DNA of 64,000 nt from Chromobacterium piscinae (GCF_021129175.1 NZ_JAJOHV010000018.1:1-64000), one strand, 5' to 3'; shown: positions 36,737-46,792, counted from the stretch's first letter. The notes: a model not told the origin generated them from the sequence alone. Numbers and translations are program-made.

Positions 36737-38425
36737 TCAGGCGGTTGTCTCGGTTTCCACCCGGTTGCGGCCGCCGGCTTTGGCGCGGTACAGCGCCAAG
36801 TCGGCGCGCTTCACCGTCGCCTCAGGTTGCGCGTCCGCGGCGTCAGAGGTGGCCAGGCCTATGCTGATCGTGATCCGGCCGACATCCGGCGCCTGCGATT
36901 GCTCGACGGCGGCGCGGATTTTTTCGGCCAACACCGCCGCGCCTGCGGCGTCGGTTTCCGGCAGCAGCAACAGGAATTCCTCGCCGCCGTAGCGCGCGAC
37001 GAAGTCGGTGGCGCGCGCCGAATTCCGCAGCGTATCGGCGATGTGGCGCAGCACGCGGTCGCCGGCATCGTGGCCGAAGGTGTCGTTGACGCGCTTGAAG
37101 TGGTCGACGTCCAGCAGCAACACCGCATATGGCGCGCCGGTGCGCTTGTAGCGCAGGTGCTCTTCCTGCAGCTGCTCGTTGGCGGCCATGCGGTTGTGCA
37201 GGTTGGTCAGCGCGTCATGGCGCGCCTGCAGCGCCAGTTCCGCGGCCTTCCGCAGCAGCAGGTGGTTGGACTCGCGCAGCTGTTCGGTGCGGTCGGCCAC
37301 CATTTGCTCGAGGTTGGCGTTGACGTCGGCCAGCTGTTGTTTGCGGGCCAGCAGCGAGGAGGTCATGTTGCGCATGGCTTCCGACAGCTGGCGCAGCTCC
37401 TGTGTGCCGCCGCGTATGGCCCAGTCGGCGTCCTCTTCGCCGCCGCCGACGCGCTGCGCGGTGCCGGCCAGTTGTTCCAGCGGGCGACTGAACGAGGTGG
37501 CCAGCCGATAGACCGCGGCCATCAGCAGCGCGCTGGCAGCCAGACCCAGCAGCATCAAGGCGCCGCGCAGGCGGTTCAGCGCCGCCAGCGCCTGTTGCTT
37601 GGGCTGGCGGACGATCACGCGCCAACCCAGCCCGGCCTCCTGCACCCGGGATTCGCTGTACAGGTAGTCGCCGCCTCCGGGCCAGGGGCCGAGGCGGAAG
37701 GTCTGCGCAGCTGGCATCGGCGCCGGCGCCTGCATTTTTCCCACCGCCTCGAACGGCGACAGCAAGTTGCCTTGACGGTCGACGATGAAGGTTTCCAGGC
37801 CGGATTTGGGCGGCAGCCGCTCGCGTATGATGTCTTCGACCCAATCCCATAGCGCGTGGGTGGCCAGCACGCCGCGCAGCTTGCCGGATGGGTCGTAAAC
37901 CGGGGAGGCGAAATCGACGAAGCGCAGCGGCTCGCCCTGGGCGGAGGAGGCTGGCAGCAGCTTGGCCAGCAGCACGGCCTGGTGGATGTCGCCGACGAAG
38001 GGCGCGTGCAGGCCGTGGATGAACCAGGGGCGTTTGGCGGCGCTCTGGCCGACCAGCATGCCGCCGGCGGCGGAAACGATCTTGCCTTGCGTGTCGGCGA
38101 TGCCGATCCAGGCGTAGTACTTGTAGGCCTGCTTGGTGCGCTCCAGGCTCTGGCGCAGCTCGTCGCCGTCCAGCGGCGCCCGGATGTAGGTGGGGGTCTG
38201 CGCCAGCAGCAGCACTTCGCGGTGGCGTTCCCGCAGATTGGCTTCGATGGCTTTGGCGATGCTGCCGGCCAGGCTGCTCATCGCTTCTCCCTGGTCGAGC
38301 ATGATGCGGTCGGACAACACCTGGTCGAGGCAGACGGCGGCCAGCAGCGCCGAGGCGAGAAACAGCCCGCCGAACAAGGCGGCCAGCCGTAGCCGGAAGC
38401 TGTCGAGGAGGGCGCGGCGAATCAT
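36737..38425 (-). CDS. Membrane diguanylate cyclase (Cache-HAMP-GGDEF)
   Basis: A 562-residue protein with TM1 (about residues 12-32), a periplasmic Cache domain to about 285, TM2 (about 290-312), a HAMP linker and coiled coil, then a GGDEF domain. The active-site loop is GGEEF (in [15 protein letters not shown]) and the inhibitory I-site RxxD is present five residues before it (RATD), so it should make cyclic di-GMP and be product-inhibited. There is no EAL domain. The periplasmic ligand is unknown. Confidence 0.92.
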   Translation of the reverse strand: MIRRALLDSFRLRLAALFGGLFLASALLAAVCLDQVLSDRIMLDQGEAMSSLAGSIAKAIEANLRERHREVLLLAQTPTYIRAPLDGDELRQSLERTKQAYKYYAWIGIADTQGKIVSAAGGMLVGQSAAKRPWFIHGLHAPFVGDIHQAVLLAKLLPASSAQGEPLRFVDFASPVYDPSGKLRGVLATHALWDWVEDIIRERLPPKSGLETFIVDRQGNLLSPFEAVGKMQAPAPMPAAQTFRLGPWPGGGDYLYSESRVQEAGLGWRVIVRQPKQQALAALNRLRGALMLLGLAASALLMAAVYRLATSFSRPLEQLAGTAQRVGGGEEDADWAIRGGTQELRQLSEAMRNMTSSLLARKQQLADVNANLEQMVADRTEQLRESNHLLLRKAAELALQARHDALTNLHNRMAANEQLQEEHLRYKRTGAPYAVLLLDVDHFKRVNDTFGHDAGDRVLRHIADTLRNSARATDFVARYGGEEFLLLLPETDAAGAAVLAEKIRAAVEQSQAPDVGRITISIGLATSDAADAQPEATVKRADLALYRAKAGGRNRVETETTA

Positions 38426-38521
38426 GAATGGCCTTGGCGAATGAAGCGATGCTTGATTATAGCGCCGGGCCGAATGGTTGATATGCGCTCGCGGAAGACG
38501 GATTCAGGGAGGGCGGGAAGC

Positions 38522-38551
38522 AAAAAAGGCCAGCTTGCGCTGGCCTTTTTT
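38522..38551 (-). terminator. Terminator downstream of the tRNA genes
   Basis: A nearly symmetric hairpin, AAAAAAGGCCAGC-TTGC-GCTGGCCTTTTTT, lies 6 bases beyond the 3' end of the first tRNA on the - strand. It ends the two-tRNA transcript and could also stop transcription from the other side. Confidence 0.85.
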
Positions 38552-38556
38552 GTATT

Positions 38557-38633
<77 letters not shown>

Positions 38634-38668
38634 AAGAGAAACCGCTTTCGCGTGTTCTCGTCAAACTG

Positions 38669-38745
<77 letters not shown>

Positions 38746-38832
38746 ACATTTCGATGCTGTCGCACCGAGACGCGAACTATACGCAGCGCCCAGGGAGCTG
38801 TCAAGCGGCTTTTGCGGGATTGTGGCGGCGGC

Positions 38833-39990
38833 TCACAGCGTATAGCAGCGGTCGCCGCGGGCGAAGCCCAGCCAGTCTATGGAAACGCCTTTGCCGAAGC
38901 CCATCGCCTTGAAGGTTTCGCCCATTTCCTGCGGCGACAGCAAGCGCTGCGCCGCCTTGGCCACCGGCAGATAGCTTTTGACGTCGTTGGCGTCCAGCGA
39001 CTGCAGCCGGTCCACCAGGCCGCAGTTGACCAGAAACTGCGCCTGGCTGGTATAGCCTATCAGGTCGAGGCCGGCATCGATGCCGCTTTGGGCGACGGCG
39101 CTGAAGTCGACGTGGCAAGTCAGGTCCATCAGGCCGGGCAGGTAGAACGGGTCCTGCACCGTGTGGTGTCGGTAGTGGCCCAGCAGCGTGCCCATGCTGC
39201 GCTCCGGGTGGTAGTACTCGGACGCGGCGTGGCCGTAGTCGATCATCAGAATGGCGCCGCGGGTCAGGGCGCCGGCCACGGTGGCGATGAAGCCGCGGTT
39301 GGCCAGGCTGATCTCGGTCTCGTAGCGCGGAATGTCCGGCACCAGCTGCGCGGCGAGCTCCGCCAGCCGGGCGTTGGCGAAATCGCGGTCTTCATAGGCG
39401 AGGGCGCCGTCGCGGATGGTGACGCCGCGCTGGCGAAGCTGGCGGTTTTCGTCGCGGAACACCATCTCGCAGGGCATCGCGTCCAGCAATTCATTGCCGA
39501 TGACGATGCCGTCTATCGAGTCCGGCAGCCGATCGGCCCATTCGACGCGGCCGGCCAGGTGCGGCAGCGCGGCGCGGATGTTGTCGCGCTGGCGTTCCAC
39601 CAGGTCCGGCGACAGGTCCAGGATCACGTATTTTTGCGGCAAGCAGCCCAGCGTCTCCAGTTCGGCCAGCAGGTCTATCGCCAGCTTGCCGGTGCCGGCG
39701 CCGAATTCGTAGATGGCGCCGGCCGTCTGCGGCAGCAACTCGGCCAGCTGGCGGGCCAGCGACTGGCCGAACAGCGGCGTCAGCTCCGGCGCGGTGATGA
39801 AATCGCCGCTCTCGCCCAGCTTGCTGCTGCCGGCCGCGTAATAGCCCATGCCGGTCGCGTACAACGCCAATTCCATATAATGCGAAAAGGGTATCCAGCC
39901 GCCGGCGTCGGCGACGGCCTGGCTGATGCGGCCGCACAGGGCCTGGCTGGTGGCCAGCGCTTCTGGACTGGCGGCGGGTAAGGTGGTCAT
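38833..39990 (-). CDS. SAM-dependent methyltransferase, MidA/NDUFAF7 family
   Basis: A 385-residue protein of the MidA family: MELALYATGMGYYAAGSSKLGESGDFITAPE, read in two adjoining blocks from about residue 35, then IYEFGAGTGKLAIDLL (SAM-binding glycine loop) and GNELLDAMPCEMV. The eukaryotic relative NDUFAF7 methylates an arginine of a complex I subunit; the bacterial target is not settled. The start at 39990 (MTTLPAASPEA) has AGGA about 8 bases upstream; a longer frame upstream is unsupported. It is divergent from the SDR gene. Confidence 0.88.
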   Translation of the reverse strand: MTTLPAASPEALATSQALCGRISQAVADAGGWIPFSHYMELALYATGMGYYAAGSSKLGESGDFITAPELTPLFGQSLARQLAELLPQTAGAIYEFGAGTGKLAIDLLAELETLGCLPQKYVILDLSPDLVERQRDNIRAALPHLAGRVEWADRLPDSIDGIVIGNELLDAMPCEMVFRDENRQLRQRGVTIRDGALAYEDRDFANARLAELAAQLVPDIPRYETEISLANRGFIATVAGALTRGAILMIDYGHAASEYYHPERSMGTLLGHYRHHTVQDPFYLPGLMDLTCHVDFSAVAQSGIDAGLDLIGYTSQAQFLVNCGLVDRLQSLDANDVKSYLPVAKAAQRLLSPQEMGETFKAMGFGKGVSIDWLGFARGDRCYTL

Positions 39991-40075
39991 GGCTGTCGTC
40001 CTGCTACAATGTGACGCGATTGTGGTGCAAAGCGCAGCGCCCGTGAAGGGGCGAGGAATTCGATTCGAGGAAGCA

Positions 40076-40834
40076 ATGCTAACAGAGCGACAACAAGATG
40101 AGCGCGTGGTTCTGATCACCGGCGCCGCGCGCCGGGTGGGGGCGGGCATCGCCCGGCTGCTGCACGCGCGCGGGCTGAGGCTGGTGTTGCACTACCGCGG
40201 TTCGCGCGCCGACGCCGAGGCGCTGGCGGCGGAATTGAACGCGATTCGGCCGGACAGCGCCAAGCTGGCCCAGGCCGATCTGCTGGACGCGGCGGCGCTG
40301 CCGGAGCTGGCGGCGCGGGCGGTGGCGGCGTTCGGCCGGCTGGACGGCCTGGTCAACAACGCGTCCAGTTTCTTCCCGACCGAAGTGGGCCGGATCGACG
40401 AAGCCGCCTGGCACGATCTGATGGGCAGCAATCTTAAAGCGCCGCTGTTCCTCAGCCAGGCGCTAGCGCCGGAGCTGACGCGGCGAGGCGGCGCGATTGT
40501 CGGCATCGCCGACATCCACGTGGACCGGCCGATGGCGCGCCATGTGGTGTACAACCTGGCCAAGGCCGGCCACGCCCAGCTGATCCGCAGCCTGGCGATC
40601 GAGCTGGCGCCGGCGGTGCGCGTCAACGGCGTGGCGCCGGGCGTCAATCTATGGCCGGAGAGCGAGGCTTCGTTCGACGCGGCGGGGCGCGAAGCGATCG
40701 AGGCGAGCATACCGCTGCGGCGCACCGGCGTGCCGGAAGACATCGCCCGGGCCGTGGCTTTTTTGCTGCTGGACGCGACTTACGTCACCGGCCAGATCCT
40801 GGCGGTGGATGGCGGCCGCGGCATCGTGTTGTGA
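40076..40834 (+). CDS. Pteridine-reductase-like SDR
   Basis: A 252-residue short-chain dehydrogenase. The NADPH loop TGAARRVGAGIARLLH carries the TGxxRRxG pattern typical of pteridine reductase/FolM-type enzymes, NNASSFFPTEVG follows, and the catalytic Tyr159-Lys163 lie in YNLAK. The likely role is reduction of dihydropteridines (folate or monapterin metabolism); the substrate is inferred from family only. The start at 40076 has GAGGAAG just upstream. Confidence 0.85.
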   Translation: MLTERQQDERVVLITGAARRVGAGIARLLHARGLRLVLHYRGSRADAEALAAELNAIRPDSAKLAQADLLDAAALPELAARAVAAFGRLDGLVNNASSFFPTEVGRIDEAAWHDLMGSNLKAPLFLSQALAPELTRRGGAIVGIADIHVDRPMARHVVYNLAKAGHAQLIRSLAIELAPAVRVNGVAPGVNLWPESEASFDAAGREAIEASIPLRRTGVPEDIARAVAFLLLDATYVTGQILAVDGGRGIVL

Positions 40835-40909
40835 CGGTTTTCCGCCGCCATGGATTTTGGCGGCGGGAAACGGTAAAATCGCCTGTTTTTCAATTTCTTA
40901 GCCGTACCC

Positions 40910-41875
40910 ATGTCCGAACTGAACGCCGCGCTCGACGACAAGGCCAAGAAGGCCGCGTTTGAAGGCAACAAACTGGCCAAGCGCCTGCGCCACCACGTTG
41001 GTGACGCCATCAATGATTTCAACATGATCGAAGAAGGCGACCGCGTGATGGTCTGCCTGTCGGGCGGCAAGGACAGCTATACCTTGCTGGACATCCTGCT
41101 GGGCCTGCAGAAGTCCGCGCCGATCAACTTCTCCATCGTCGCGGTCAATCTGGACCAGAAGCAGCCGGGCTTCCCCGAGCACGTTCTGCCGGAGTATCTC
41201 AAGTCCATCGGCGTCGAGTACCGCATCGTCGAGGAAGACACCTACTCCATCGTCAAGCGGCTGGTGCCGGAAGGCAAGACCACCTGCAGCCTGTGCTCGC
41301 GGCTGCGCCGCGGCATCCTGTACCGCGTGGCCGACGAATTGGGCGCCACCAAGATCGCGCTGGGCCACCACCGCGACGACATCCTGCACACGCTGTTCCT
41401 GAATATGTTCTACGGCGGCAAGATGAAGGCGATGCCGCCCAAGCTGGTGTCCGACGACGGCCGCCACATGGTGATCCGCCCGCTGGCCTATTGCCGCGAG
41501 AAGGACATCATCCGCTACGCTGATCTGAAAGAATTTCCGATCATTCCGTGCAATCTGTGCGGCTCGCAGCCCAATCTGCAGCGCCAGGTGGTCAAGGAAA
41601 TGGTCAATGACTGGGACAAGCGTTTCCCCGGCCGCGTCGAGAGCATGTTCCGCGCGCTGCAGAACGTGGTTCCGTCGCATCTGGCTGATCCGAAGCTGTT
41701 CGACTTTGTCGGTTTGCAGACCGGCGACGCGCCGTTCGCCGACGGCGACACCGCCTTCGACAAGGAGGAATTCCGCGATCCGGCGCCGGACGCGGACGAT
41801 GTGGAGGACGCGCCGAAAAAACGCACCATCAGCATCCTGGATTCGCGCGGCAAGGAGAGCGGCTGTGGCGCGTAG
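40910..41875 (+). CDS. ttcA: tRNA 2-thiocytidine biosynthesis protein TtcA
   Basis: TtcA (321 residues; 311 in E. coli) thiolates C32 of certain tRNAs using ATP and an iron-sulfur cluster. The PP-loop SGGKDS is at residues 51-56, the first CxxC is Cys126-Ser-Leu-Cys129 and a second pair is in PCNLCGSQ. It overlaps the next gene by 11 bases. Confidence 0.95.
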   Translation: MSELNAALDDKAKKAAFEGNKLAKRLRHHVGDAINDFNMIEEGDRVMVCLSGGKDSYTLLDILLGLQKSAPINFSIVAVNLDQKQPGFPEHVLPEYLKSIGVEYRIVEEDTYSIVKRLVPEGKTTCSLCSRLRRGILYRVADELGATKIALGHHRDDILHTLFLNMFYGGKMKAMPPKLVSDDGRHMVIRPLAYCREKDIIRYADLKEFPIIPCNLCGSQPNLQRQVVKEMVNDWDKRFPGRVESMFRALQNVVPSHLADPKLFDFVGLQTGDAPFADGDTAFDKEEFRDPAPDADDVEDAPKKRTISILDSRGKESGCGA

Positions 41876-42665
41876 GGCGCTGCATCCGTTCCGCCGCCGC
41901 GTGCGGCCGGCGGTGGAGGCGATGCCGGAGGTGGAAATCTCGGAAGAGGGCAACATCCGCTCGCTGCACCTGGGCTCGGAAACGATACAGAGCTCGATGG
42001 ACCTCGACGATCCGCCGGACCTGGTGCTGTCCTACAGCCGCGCGATGATGGGCTTTCTGCTGTGGAACGACGATCCCAAGCACATCCTGCAGATCGGCCT
42101 GGGCGGCGGTTCCTTCGCCCGCTTCATCGACGAATACCTGCCTGACGCGGTCAGCGTGGCGGTGGACATCAATCCGCAGGTGATCGCGGTGGCGCGCGCC
42201 TTTTTCCAGTTGCCGGAGGAGGGCGATTTCTTCGAGATCGTCGAAGCCGACGGCGCCGACTACGTGAAGATCTTCCGCGGCTCCACCGACGCCATCCTGG
42301 TGGACGGCTTCGACGGCCTGCAGATCGTCGACGCGCTGACGACGGAAGACTTCTTCGAGGACTGCAAGCGCGCGCTGAGCCCCAAGGGCGTGTTCGTCAC
42401 CAACTGGTGGAGCGGCGACAAGCGCTACCAGGCTTTCATCGAACGGCTGTTGAACGTTTTCGAGGGCCGTGTGATCGAACTGCCTGCCGCCACCCATGGC
42501 AACGTCGCGGTGATCGCTTTCCGCCAGAGCCCGACGCTGACGCAGTGGGAGGCGCTGAAAAAGCGCGCCGATGAGCTGGAAGGGCGCTTCGGGCTGGAGT
42601 TCGGCGAGTTCGTCAACCGGCTGAAGCAGACCAACCAGCAGACCGCCGGGCACCTGTTGATCTGA
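41865..42665 (+). CDS. Spermidine-synthase-like protein (PABS fold)
   Basis: A 266-residue Rossmann-fold protein resembling polyamine synthases: [20 protein letters not shown] (about residues 68-87) is the SAM/dcSAM-binding loop, followed by [17 protein letters not shown] and [10 protein letters not shown]. It lacks the N-terminal beta-strand tetramerisation domain typical of SpeE, so a true aminopropyltransferase activity is uncertain. It starts with GTG at 41865 ([13 protein letters not shown]), with AAGGAG 8 bases upstream. Confidence 0.75.
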   Translation: MARRALHPFRRRVRPAVEAMPEVEISEEGNIRSLHLGSETIQSSMDLDDPPDLVLSYSRAMMGFLLWNDDPKHILQIGLGGGSFARFIDEYLPDAVSVAVDINPQVIAVARAFFQLPEEGDFFEIVEADGADYVKIFRGSTDAILVDGFDGLQIVDALTTEDFFEDCKRALSPKGVFVTNWWSGDKRYQAFIERLLNVFEGRVIELPAATHGNVAVIAFRQSPTLTQWEALKKRADELEGRFGLEFGEFVNRLKQTNQQTAGHLLI

Positions 42666-42677
42666 GCCAGGACAAAT

Positions 42678-42700
42678 CCGCCGCGAAAAGCGCGCGGCGG
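42678..42700 (+). terminator. Possible weak terminator before the glycan cluster
   Basis: CCGCCGCG (42678-42685) pairs with CGCGGCGG (42693-42700) around a 7-base loop and is followed by TTACGTTT, a poor T-tract. It lies 13 bases after the spermidine-synthase-like stop. Confidence 0.4.
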
Positions 42701-42737
42701 TTACGTTTGCTTACCCAAAAGCCGGAGCAACGCGGCG

Positions 42738-42887
42738 TATAATGCCACGTTGCGCGCGCATCGAGCGCCGGTTTCGGGCCCGAGGCCCGGGTCAGACGTG
42801 GCAGTACCTTATACCTGAGTACCGAATGACCGGGCGGCAGACGGGCGTCTGCCGCTCAAGCTTTTACATCCTGTTGGGACTTTCATC
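42738..42887 (+). promoter_or_regulatory. Promoter -10 box and structured leader of the glycan cluster
   Basis: A perfect TATAAT lies at 42738-42743; the -35 region is poor, so an activator may be needed. The 140-base leader contains CGGGCC/GGCCCG (42775-42789), AGTACC twice (42803 and 42818), and a 9-bp hairpin GCGGCAGAC-GGGC-GTCTGCCGC (42834-42855). The stretch GGGCGGCAGACGGGCG partly resembles the ops element (GGCGGTAGCGT) of RfaH-controlled polysaccharide operons, at 7 of 11 positions. Confidence 0.5.
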
Positions 42888-44195
42888 GTGATCAAGCAGC
42901 AACTGCTCAATCGTATCGCGGACAAATCCGCTGTGATCGGCATCGTGGGTCTGGGCTATGTCGGCCTGCCGCTGATGCTGCGTTTCGCCGAGGTCGGCTA
43001 CAAGGTTTTGGGCTTCGACATCGACAAGAGCAAGGTCGATGCCCTGATGGCCGGCAACAGCTATATCGAGCACATTTCCGCCGACAGCATCGCCACCGCC
43101 CTGACCCGCGGCTTCGAAGCCACCACCGACTTCTCCCGCGCCGGCGAGGCCGACACGCTGATCCTGTGCGTGCCGACGCCGCTGAACAAGTACCGCGAGC
43201 CGGACCTGTCCTTCGTGCTGAACACCATCGACAGCCTGGTGCCTTACCTGCGCGCAGGCCATCTGGTGTCGCTGGAGTCCACCACCTATCCGGGCACCAC
43301 CGACGAAGAACTGCTGCCGCGCATGGAATCGCGCGGCCTGAAGGTGGGCGACGACGCCTTCCTGGTGTTCTCGCCGGAGCGCGAAGATCCGGGCAACCCC
43401 GACTTCACCACCCGCACCATCCCCAAAGTGTGCGGCGGCGTCACCGAAGCCTGCCAGGAAATCGGCGTCGCGCTGTACAGCGCGGTGATCGACAAGGTGG
43501 TGCCGGTGTCGTCCACCCGCGCCGCGGAAATGACCAAGCTGCTGGAGAACATCCATCGCGCGGTCAACATCGGCCTGGTCAACGAGATGAAGATCGTCGC
43601 CGACCGGATGGGCATCGACATCCACGAAGTGATCCGCGCCGCGGCCACCAAGCCCTTCGGCTTCGTGCCCTACTACCCGGGCCCGGGCCTGGGCGGCCAC
43701 TGCATCCCGATCGACCCGTTCTATCTGACCTGGAAAGCGCGCGAGTACGGCGTCAACACCCGTTTCATCGAGCTGGCGGGCGAAGTGAACAGCAATATGC
43801 CGGACTACGTGGTGTCCAAGGTGGCTTCCGCGCTGAACCTGCGCAAGAAGGCCATCAACGGCAGCCGCGTGCTGGTGCTGGGCATCGCCTATAAGAAGAA
43901 CGTCGACGACATGCGCGAAAGCCCGTCGGTGTTCCTGATGGAAAAACTGCGCGACCTGGGCGCCGAAGTGGCGTACAGCGATCCGCACGTGCCGGTGTTC
44001 CCGAAGATGCGCGAACACGCGTTCGATCTGAAGAGCGTGCCGCTGAGCGCCGAGTCCATCGCCGGCTACGACTGCGTGCTGCTGGCCACCGACCACGACA
44101 AGTTCGACTACGAGCTGATCAAGGCCAAGGCCCAACTGGTGGTCGACAGCCGCGGCAAGTACCTGGAGCCGGCCGAGCACATCGTCAAGGCTTAA
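42888..44195 (+). CDS. wbpA: UDP-N-acetylglucosamine 6-dehydrogenase (WbpA type)
   Basis: A 435-residue NAD-dependent nucleotide-sugar dehydrogenase. The N-terminal Rossmann motif is [13 protein letters not shown] (residue 18 on), the central helix domain holds [18 protein letters not shown], and the catalytic cysteine is Cys272 in [15 protein letters not shown]. It oxidises C6 of UDP-GlcNAc to the uronic acid. Assignment to WbpA rather than WecC rests on the wbpB, wbpD and wbpE homologues that follow. It is the first gene after the structured leader. Confidence 0.92.
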   Translation: MIKQQLLNRIADKSAVIGIVGLGYVGLPLMLRFAEVGYKVLGFDIDKSKVDALMAGNSYIEHISADSIATALTRGFEATTDFSRAGEADTLILCVPTPLNKYREPDLSFVLNTIDSLVPYLRAGHLVSLESTTYPGTTDEELLPRMESRGLKVGDDAFLVFSPEREDPGNPDFTTRTIPKVCGGVTEACQEIGVALYSAVIDKVVPVSSTRAAEMTKLLENIHRAVNIGLVNEMKIVADRMGIDIHEVIRAAATKPFGFVPYYPGPGLGGHCIPIDPFYLTWKAREYGVNTRFIELAGEVNSNMPDYVVSKVASALNLRKKAINGSRVLVLGIAYKKNVDDMRESPSVFLMEKLRDLGAEVAYSDPHVPVFPKMREHAFDLKSVPLSAESIAGYDCVLLATDHDKFDYELIKAKAQLVVDSRGKYLEPAEHIVKA

Positions 44196-44198
44196 GGC

Positions 44199-44783
44199 GT
44201 GCAAGGGCGCTTTTCCCGGGCGGGAGCGTGGCTGGCGGCGCTGGGCGCGCTCTCGCTGTTGGCCGTGCTGGCGATGACGCCGCTGATCCGCTATTCCAAG
44301 AGCTGGCTGGTGGCTGAGGCGCCCCAGCCGCGCGCGGACTGGATCGTGGTGCTGGGCGGGGAGAGCGGCGAGCGGGTGATAGGCGCGGCGGAACTGTACC
44401 ATCAGGGCCGCGCGCCTTTCGTCTTCGTCAGCGGCGAGGGCGATTGCCTGTTGATTGTCAAGCGGCTGCAGATGGCCGGCGTGCCGCGCGGGAAGATAGG
44501 CTATGAGTGCCAGTCCAGAAACACGCGGCAGAACGCCGAGTTCACCCGGCTGGCGCTGGCCTCGCATCAGCCGCGGCGCGTGACGCTGGTGACCTCGTGG
44601 TTCCACTCGCGGCGGGCGCTGGAGACTTTCCGCCAGGCCTGGCCGGAAGTGGACTGGGGCATGCACATCGTGTACCCGGGCAACGACCTGTACCACAGCC
44701 TGGCCTGGTATGAGGCCGGCGCGGTGCTGACCGAATATTTGAAGATACTGGTGTATTCAGTACGTTACTGGACGTTCAAATGA
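44199..44783 (+). CDS. DUF218 (YdcF/SanA-like) membrane-anchored protein
   Basis: A 194-residue protein with one N-terminal membrane segment (about residues 9-28) and a DUF218 domain: DWIVVLGGESGERVIGAAEL, then APFVFVSGEGDC, a Thr-Arg-x-Asn block (NTRQNAEF) and LVTSWFHSRRALETF. It starts with GTG (AAGG 8 bases upstream), 3 bases after wbpA, and overlaps wbpB by four bases. The family is implicated in envelope integrity and polysaccharide traits but its reaction is unknown. Its position inside the sugar pathway suggests a role tied to this glycan. Confidence 0.82.
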   Translation: MQGRFSRAGAWLAALGALSLLAVLAMTPLIRYSKSWLVAEAPQPRADWIVVLGGESGERVIGAAELYHQGRAPFVFVSGEGDCLLIVKRLQMAGVPRGKIGYECQSRNTRQNAEFTRLALASHQPRRVTLVTSWFHSRRALETFRQAWPEVDWGMHIVYPGNDLYHSLAWYEAGAVLTEYLKILVYSVRYWTFK

Positions 44784-45838
44784 TAGTGATTCCTCCGATT
44801 GCCGATCGCAAGATCCGCTTCGCCCTGGTCGGCTGCGGCCGCATCGCCAACAACCACTTCGGCGCGCTGGAGAAACACGCCGACCGCGCCGAGCTGGTCG
44901 ACGTCTGCGACATCGATCCGGCCGCGCTGAAGGCCGCCGTCGAGCGCACCGGCGCCCGCGGCCACGCCAGCCTGACCGACATGCTGGCGCAAACCAACGC
45001 CGACATCGTCATCCTGACCACGCCGTCCGGCCTGCATCCGAGCCAGAGCATTCAGTGCTCCGAAGCAGGCTTCCACGTGATGACCGAGAAGCCGATGGCC
45101 ACCCGCTGGGAAGACGGCCTGGAGATGGTCAAGGCCGCCGACAAGGCGAACCGGCACCTGTTCGTGGTCAAGCAGAACCGCCGCAACGACACGCTGCAGC
45201 TGTTGAAGCGCGCGATGACTGAAAAGCGCTTCGGCCGCATCTACATGGTCAACGTCAATGTGTTCTGGACCCGTCCGCAGGAGTACTACGACGCGGCCGG
45301 CTGGCGCGGCACTTGGGAATTCGACGGCGGCGCCTTCATGAATCAGGCCAGCCACTACGTCGATCTGCTGGACTGGCTGATCGGCCCGGTGGAAAGCGTG
45401 CAGGCCTACACCGCCACGCTGGCGCGCAATATCGAGGTGGAAGACACCGGCACCGTCAGCGTCAAATGGCGCTCCGGCGCGCTGGGCAGCATGAACGTCA
45501 CCATGCTGACCTATCCGAAGAATCTGGAAGGCAGCATCACCATCCTGGGCGAGAAGGGCTCGGTGCGCGTGGGCGGCGTGGCCGTCAACGAGATCCAGCA
45601 CTGGGAGTTCGCCGAGCCGCACGCGATGGATGAAGACATCAAGAAAGCCAGCTACGCGACCACCAGCGTGTACGGTTTCGGCCACCCGCTGTACTACGAC
45701 AACGTGATCAAGACCATGCGCGGCGAAGCCACGCCGGAAACCGACGGCCGCGAGGGCCTGAAGTCGCTGGAATTGCTGATCGCGATGTATCTGTCGGCCC
45801 GCGACGGCCGCCGCGTCAGCCTGCCGCTGGATTATTAA
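44780..45838 (+). CDS. wbpB: UDP-GlcNAcA 3-dehydrogenase (WbpB/WlbA type)
   Basis: A 352-residue Gfo/Idh/MocA oxidoreductase. The NAD motif is ALVGCGRIANNHFGAL, the family EKP motif is in VMTEKPMATRW, and the catalytic-region histidine is in FMNQASHYVDLLDW. With WbpA, WbpE and WbpD it makes UDP-GlcNAc(3NAc)A: it oxidises C3 of UDP-GlcNAcA. The last bases of the DUF218 gene overlap its ATG. Confidence 0.92.
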   Translation: MIVIPPIADRKIRFALVGCGRIANNHFGALEKHADRAELVDVCDIDPAALKAAVERTGARGHASLTDMLAQTNADIVILTTPSGLHPSQSIQCSEAGFHVMTEKPMATRWEDGLEMVKAADKANRHLFVVKQNRRNDTLQLLKRAMTEKRFGRIYMVNVNVFWTRPQEYYDAAGWRGTWEFDGGAFMNQASHYVDLLDWLIGPVESVQAYTATLARNIEVEDTGTVSVKWRSGALGSMNVTMLTYPKNLEGSITILGEKGSVRVGGVAVNEIQHWEFAEPHAMDEDIKKASYATTSVYGFGHPLYYDNVIKTMRGEATPETDGREGLKSLELLIAMYLSARDGRRVSLPLDY

Positions 45839-45848
45839 GGCGGACAGC

Positions 45849-46115
45849 ATGTTCAGAAAAATAGTGGACGGCGCATTGTGGGGCCTGGGGTTCTGGCTGG
45901 TCGGTGGCGTTTTGATGTTGATATTTTCTTCTTTCGGGAACCACGTTGAAGCCCAGAAGCAAGTTTCAGCGGCATCGGCGCAGCAGCGGGAGGCCGAGCG
46001 CCAACATGCCCGCTATGAGGACTTGATGAGCCGTCAGGAAAAAGCGATGGCTCGCTCCGAGCAGCAATTGACTCGCTTGGACAAGCTTTTGGAAAAATGG
46101 GAGCGGCAGAAATGA
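45849..46115 (+). CDS. 88-residue membrane-anchored coiled-coil protein
   Basis: This small protein has one hydrophobic segment ([20 protein letters not shown], about residues 9-28) followed by a long charged helix rich in Q, E, R and K with heptad spacing (about 33-86), probably a coiled coil. It is locked between wbpB (10 bases) and wbpD (ATGA overlap), which argues that it is expressed. No family was recognised. It could scaffold enzymes of the pathway at the membrane, but that is inference. Confidence 0.75.
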   Translation: MFRKIVDGALWGLGFWLVGGVLMLIFSSFGNHVEAQKQVSAASAQQREAERQHARYEDLMSRQEKAMARSEQQLTRLDKLLEKWERQK

Positions 46116-46693
46116 GCCAGGTTCACATCCACCCCAGCGCCATCGTCGACGAAGGCGCCTCCCTGGGCGAAGGCACCCGCGTCTGGCACTGGGTGCACAT
46201 CTGCGGCGGCGCGAAGATCGGCAAGGGCTGCTCCTTCGGCCAGAACGTGTTCGTCGGCAATGACGTGCTGATCGGCGACAACGTCAAGGTGCAGAACAAC
46301 GTGTCGATCTACGACGCGGTGACGCTGGAGGATGACGTGTTCTGCGGCCCGTCCATGGTGTTCACCAACGTCAACAATCCGCGCAGCCACGTCAACCGCA
46401 AGAACGAATACCGCCGCACGGTGGTGAAGAAGGGCGCGTCGATCGGCGCCAACGCCACCATCGTCTGCGGCCACACGGTGGGCGAGTACGCCTTCATCGG
46501 CGCCGGCGCGGTGGTGACGCGCGACGTGCCGGCCTACGCGCTGATGGTGGGCACGCCGGCCAAGCGCATCGGCTGGATGTGCTCGTGCGGCGAGCGCCTG
46601 TCCAATGACATCGGTACCCATTCCTGCCCGGTGTGCGGCATTCATTACGAGGTCGGCGGCAACCACTGCACGCCGATCAAGAGCGGCGAGTAA
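46112..46693 (+). CDS. wbpD: UDP-amino-sugar N-acetyltransferase (WbpD type)
   Basis: A 193-residue left-handed beta-helix acetyltransferase with repeated hexapeptides ([40 protein letters not shown]) that acetylates the 3-amino group of UDP-GlcNAc(3N)A. The C-terminal cysteines (MCSCGERL ... CPVCGIHY) look like a zinc ribbon, as in other WbpD proteins. The start at 46112 has GGGAG 8 bases upstream and overlaps the previous stop; an ATG at 46097 is less likely. Confidence 0.92.
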   Translation: MSQVHIHPSAIVDEGASLGEGTRVWHWVHICGGAKIGKGCSFGQNVFVGNDVLIGDNVKVQNNVSIYDAVTLEDDVFCGPSMVFTNVNNPRSHVNRKNEYRRTVVKKGASIGANATIVCGHTVGEYAFIGAGAVVTRDVPAYALMVGTPAKRIGWMCSCGERLSNDIGTHSCPVCGIHYEVGGNHCTPIKSGE

Positions 46694-46792
46694 GCGCCGC
46701 CCGCGCGGCTTGTCTAGGGGCGGCTCCTCATTGTTTGGGATGGGCCGCCGCCGCGCGATTTTCCAAAATATTGATTTGGGGTTGATCCTCTT

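Noticed and set aside
42888-44195. Calling the first cluster gene wecC (ManNAc dehydrogenase)
   Set aside because: No wecB epimerase is adjacent, while wbpB, wbpD and wbpE homologues follow, so the WbpA role fits better; sequence alone does not separate the two with certainty.
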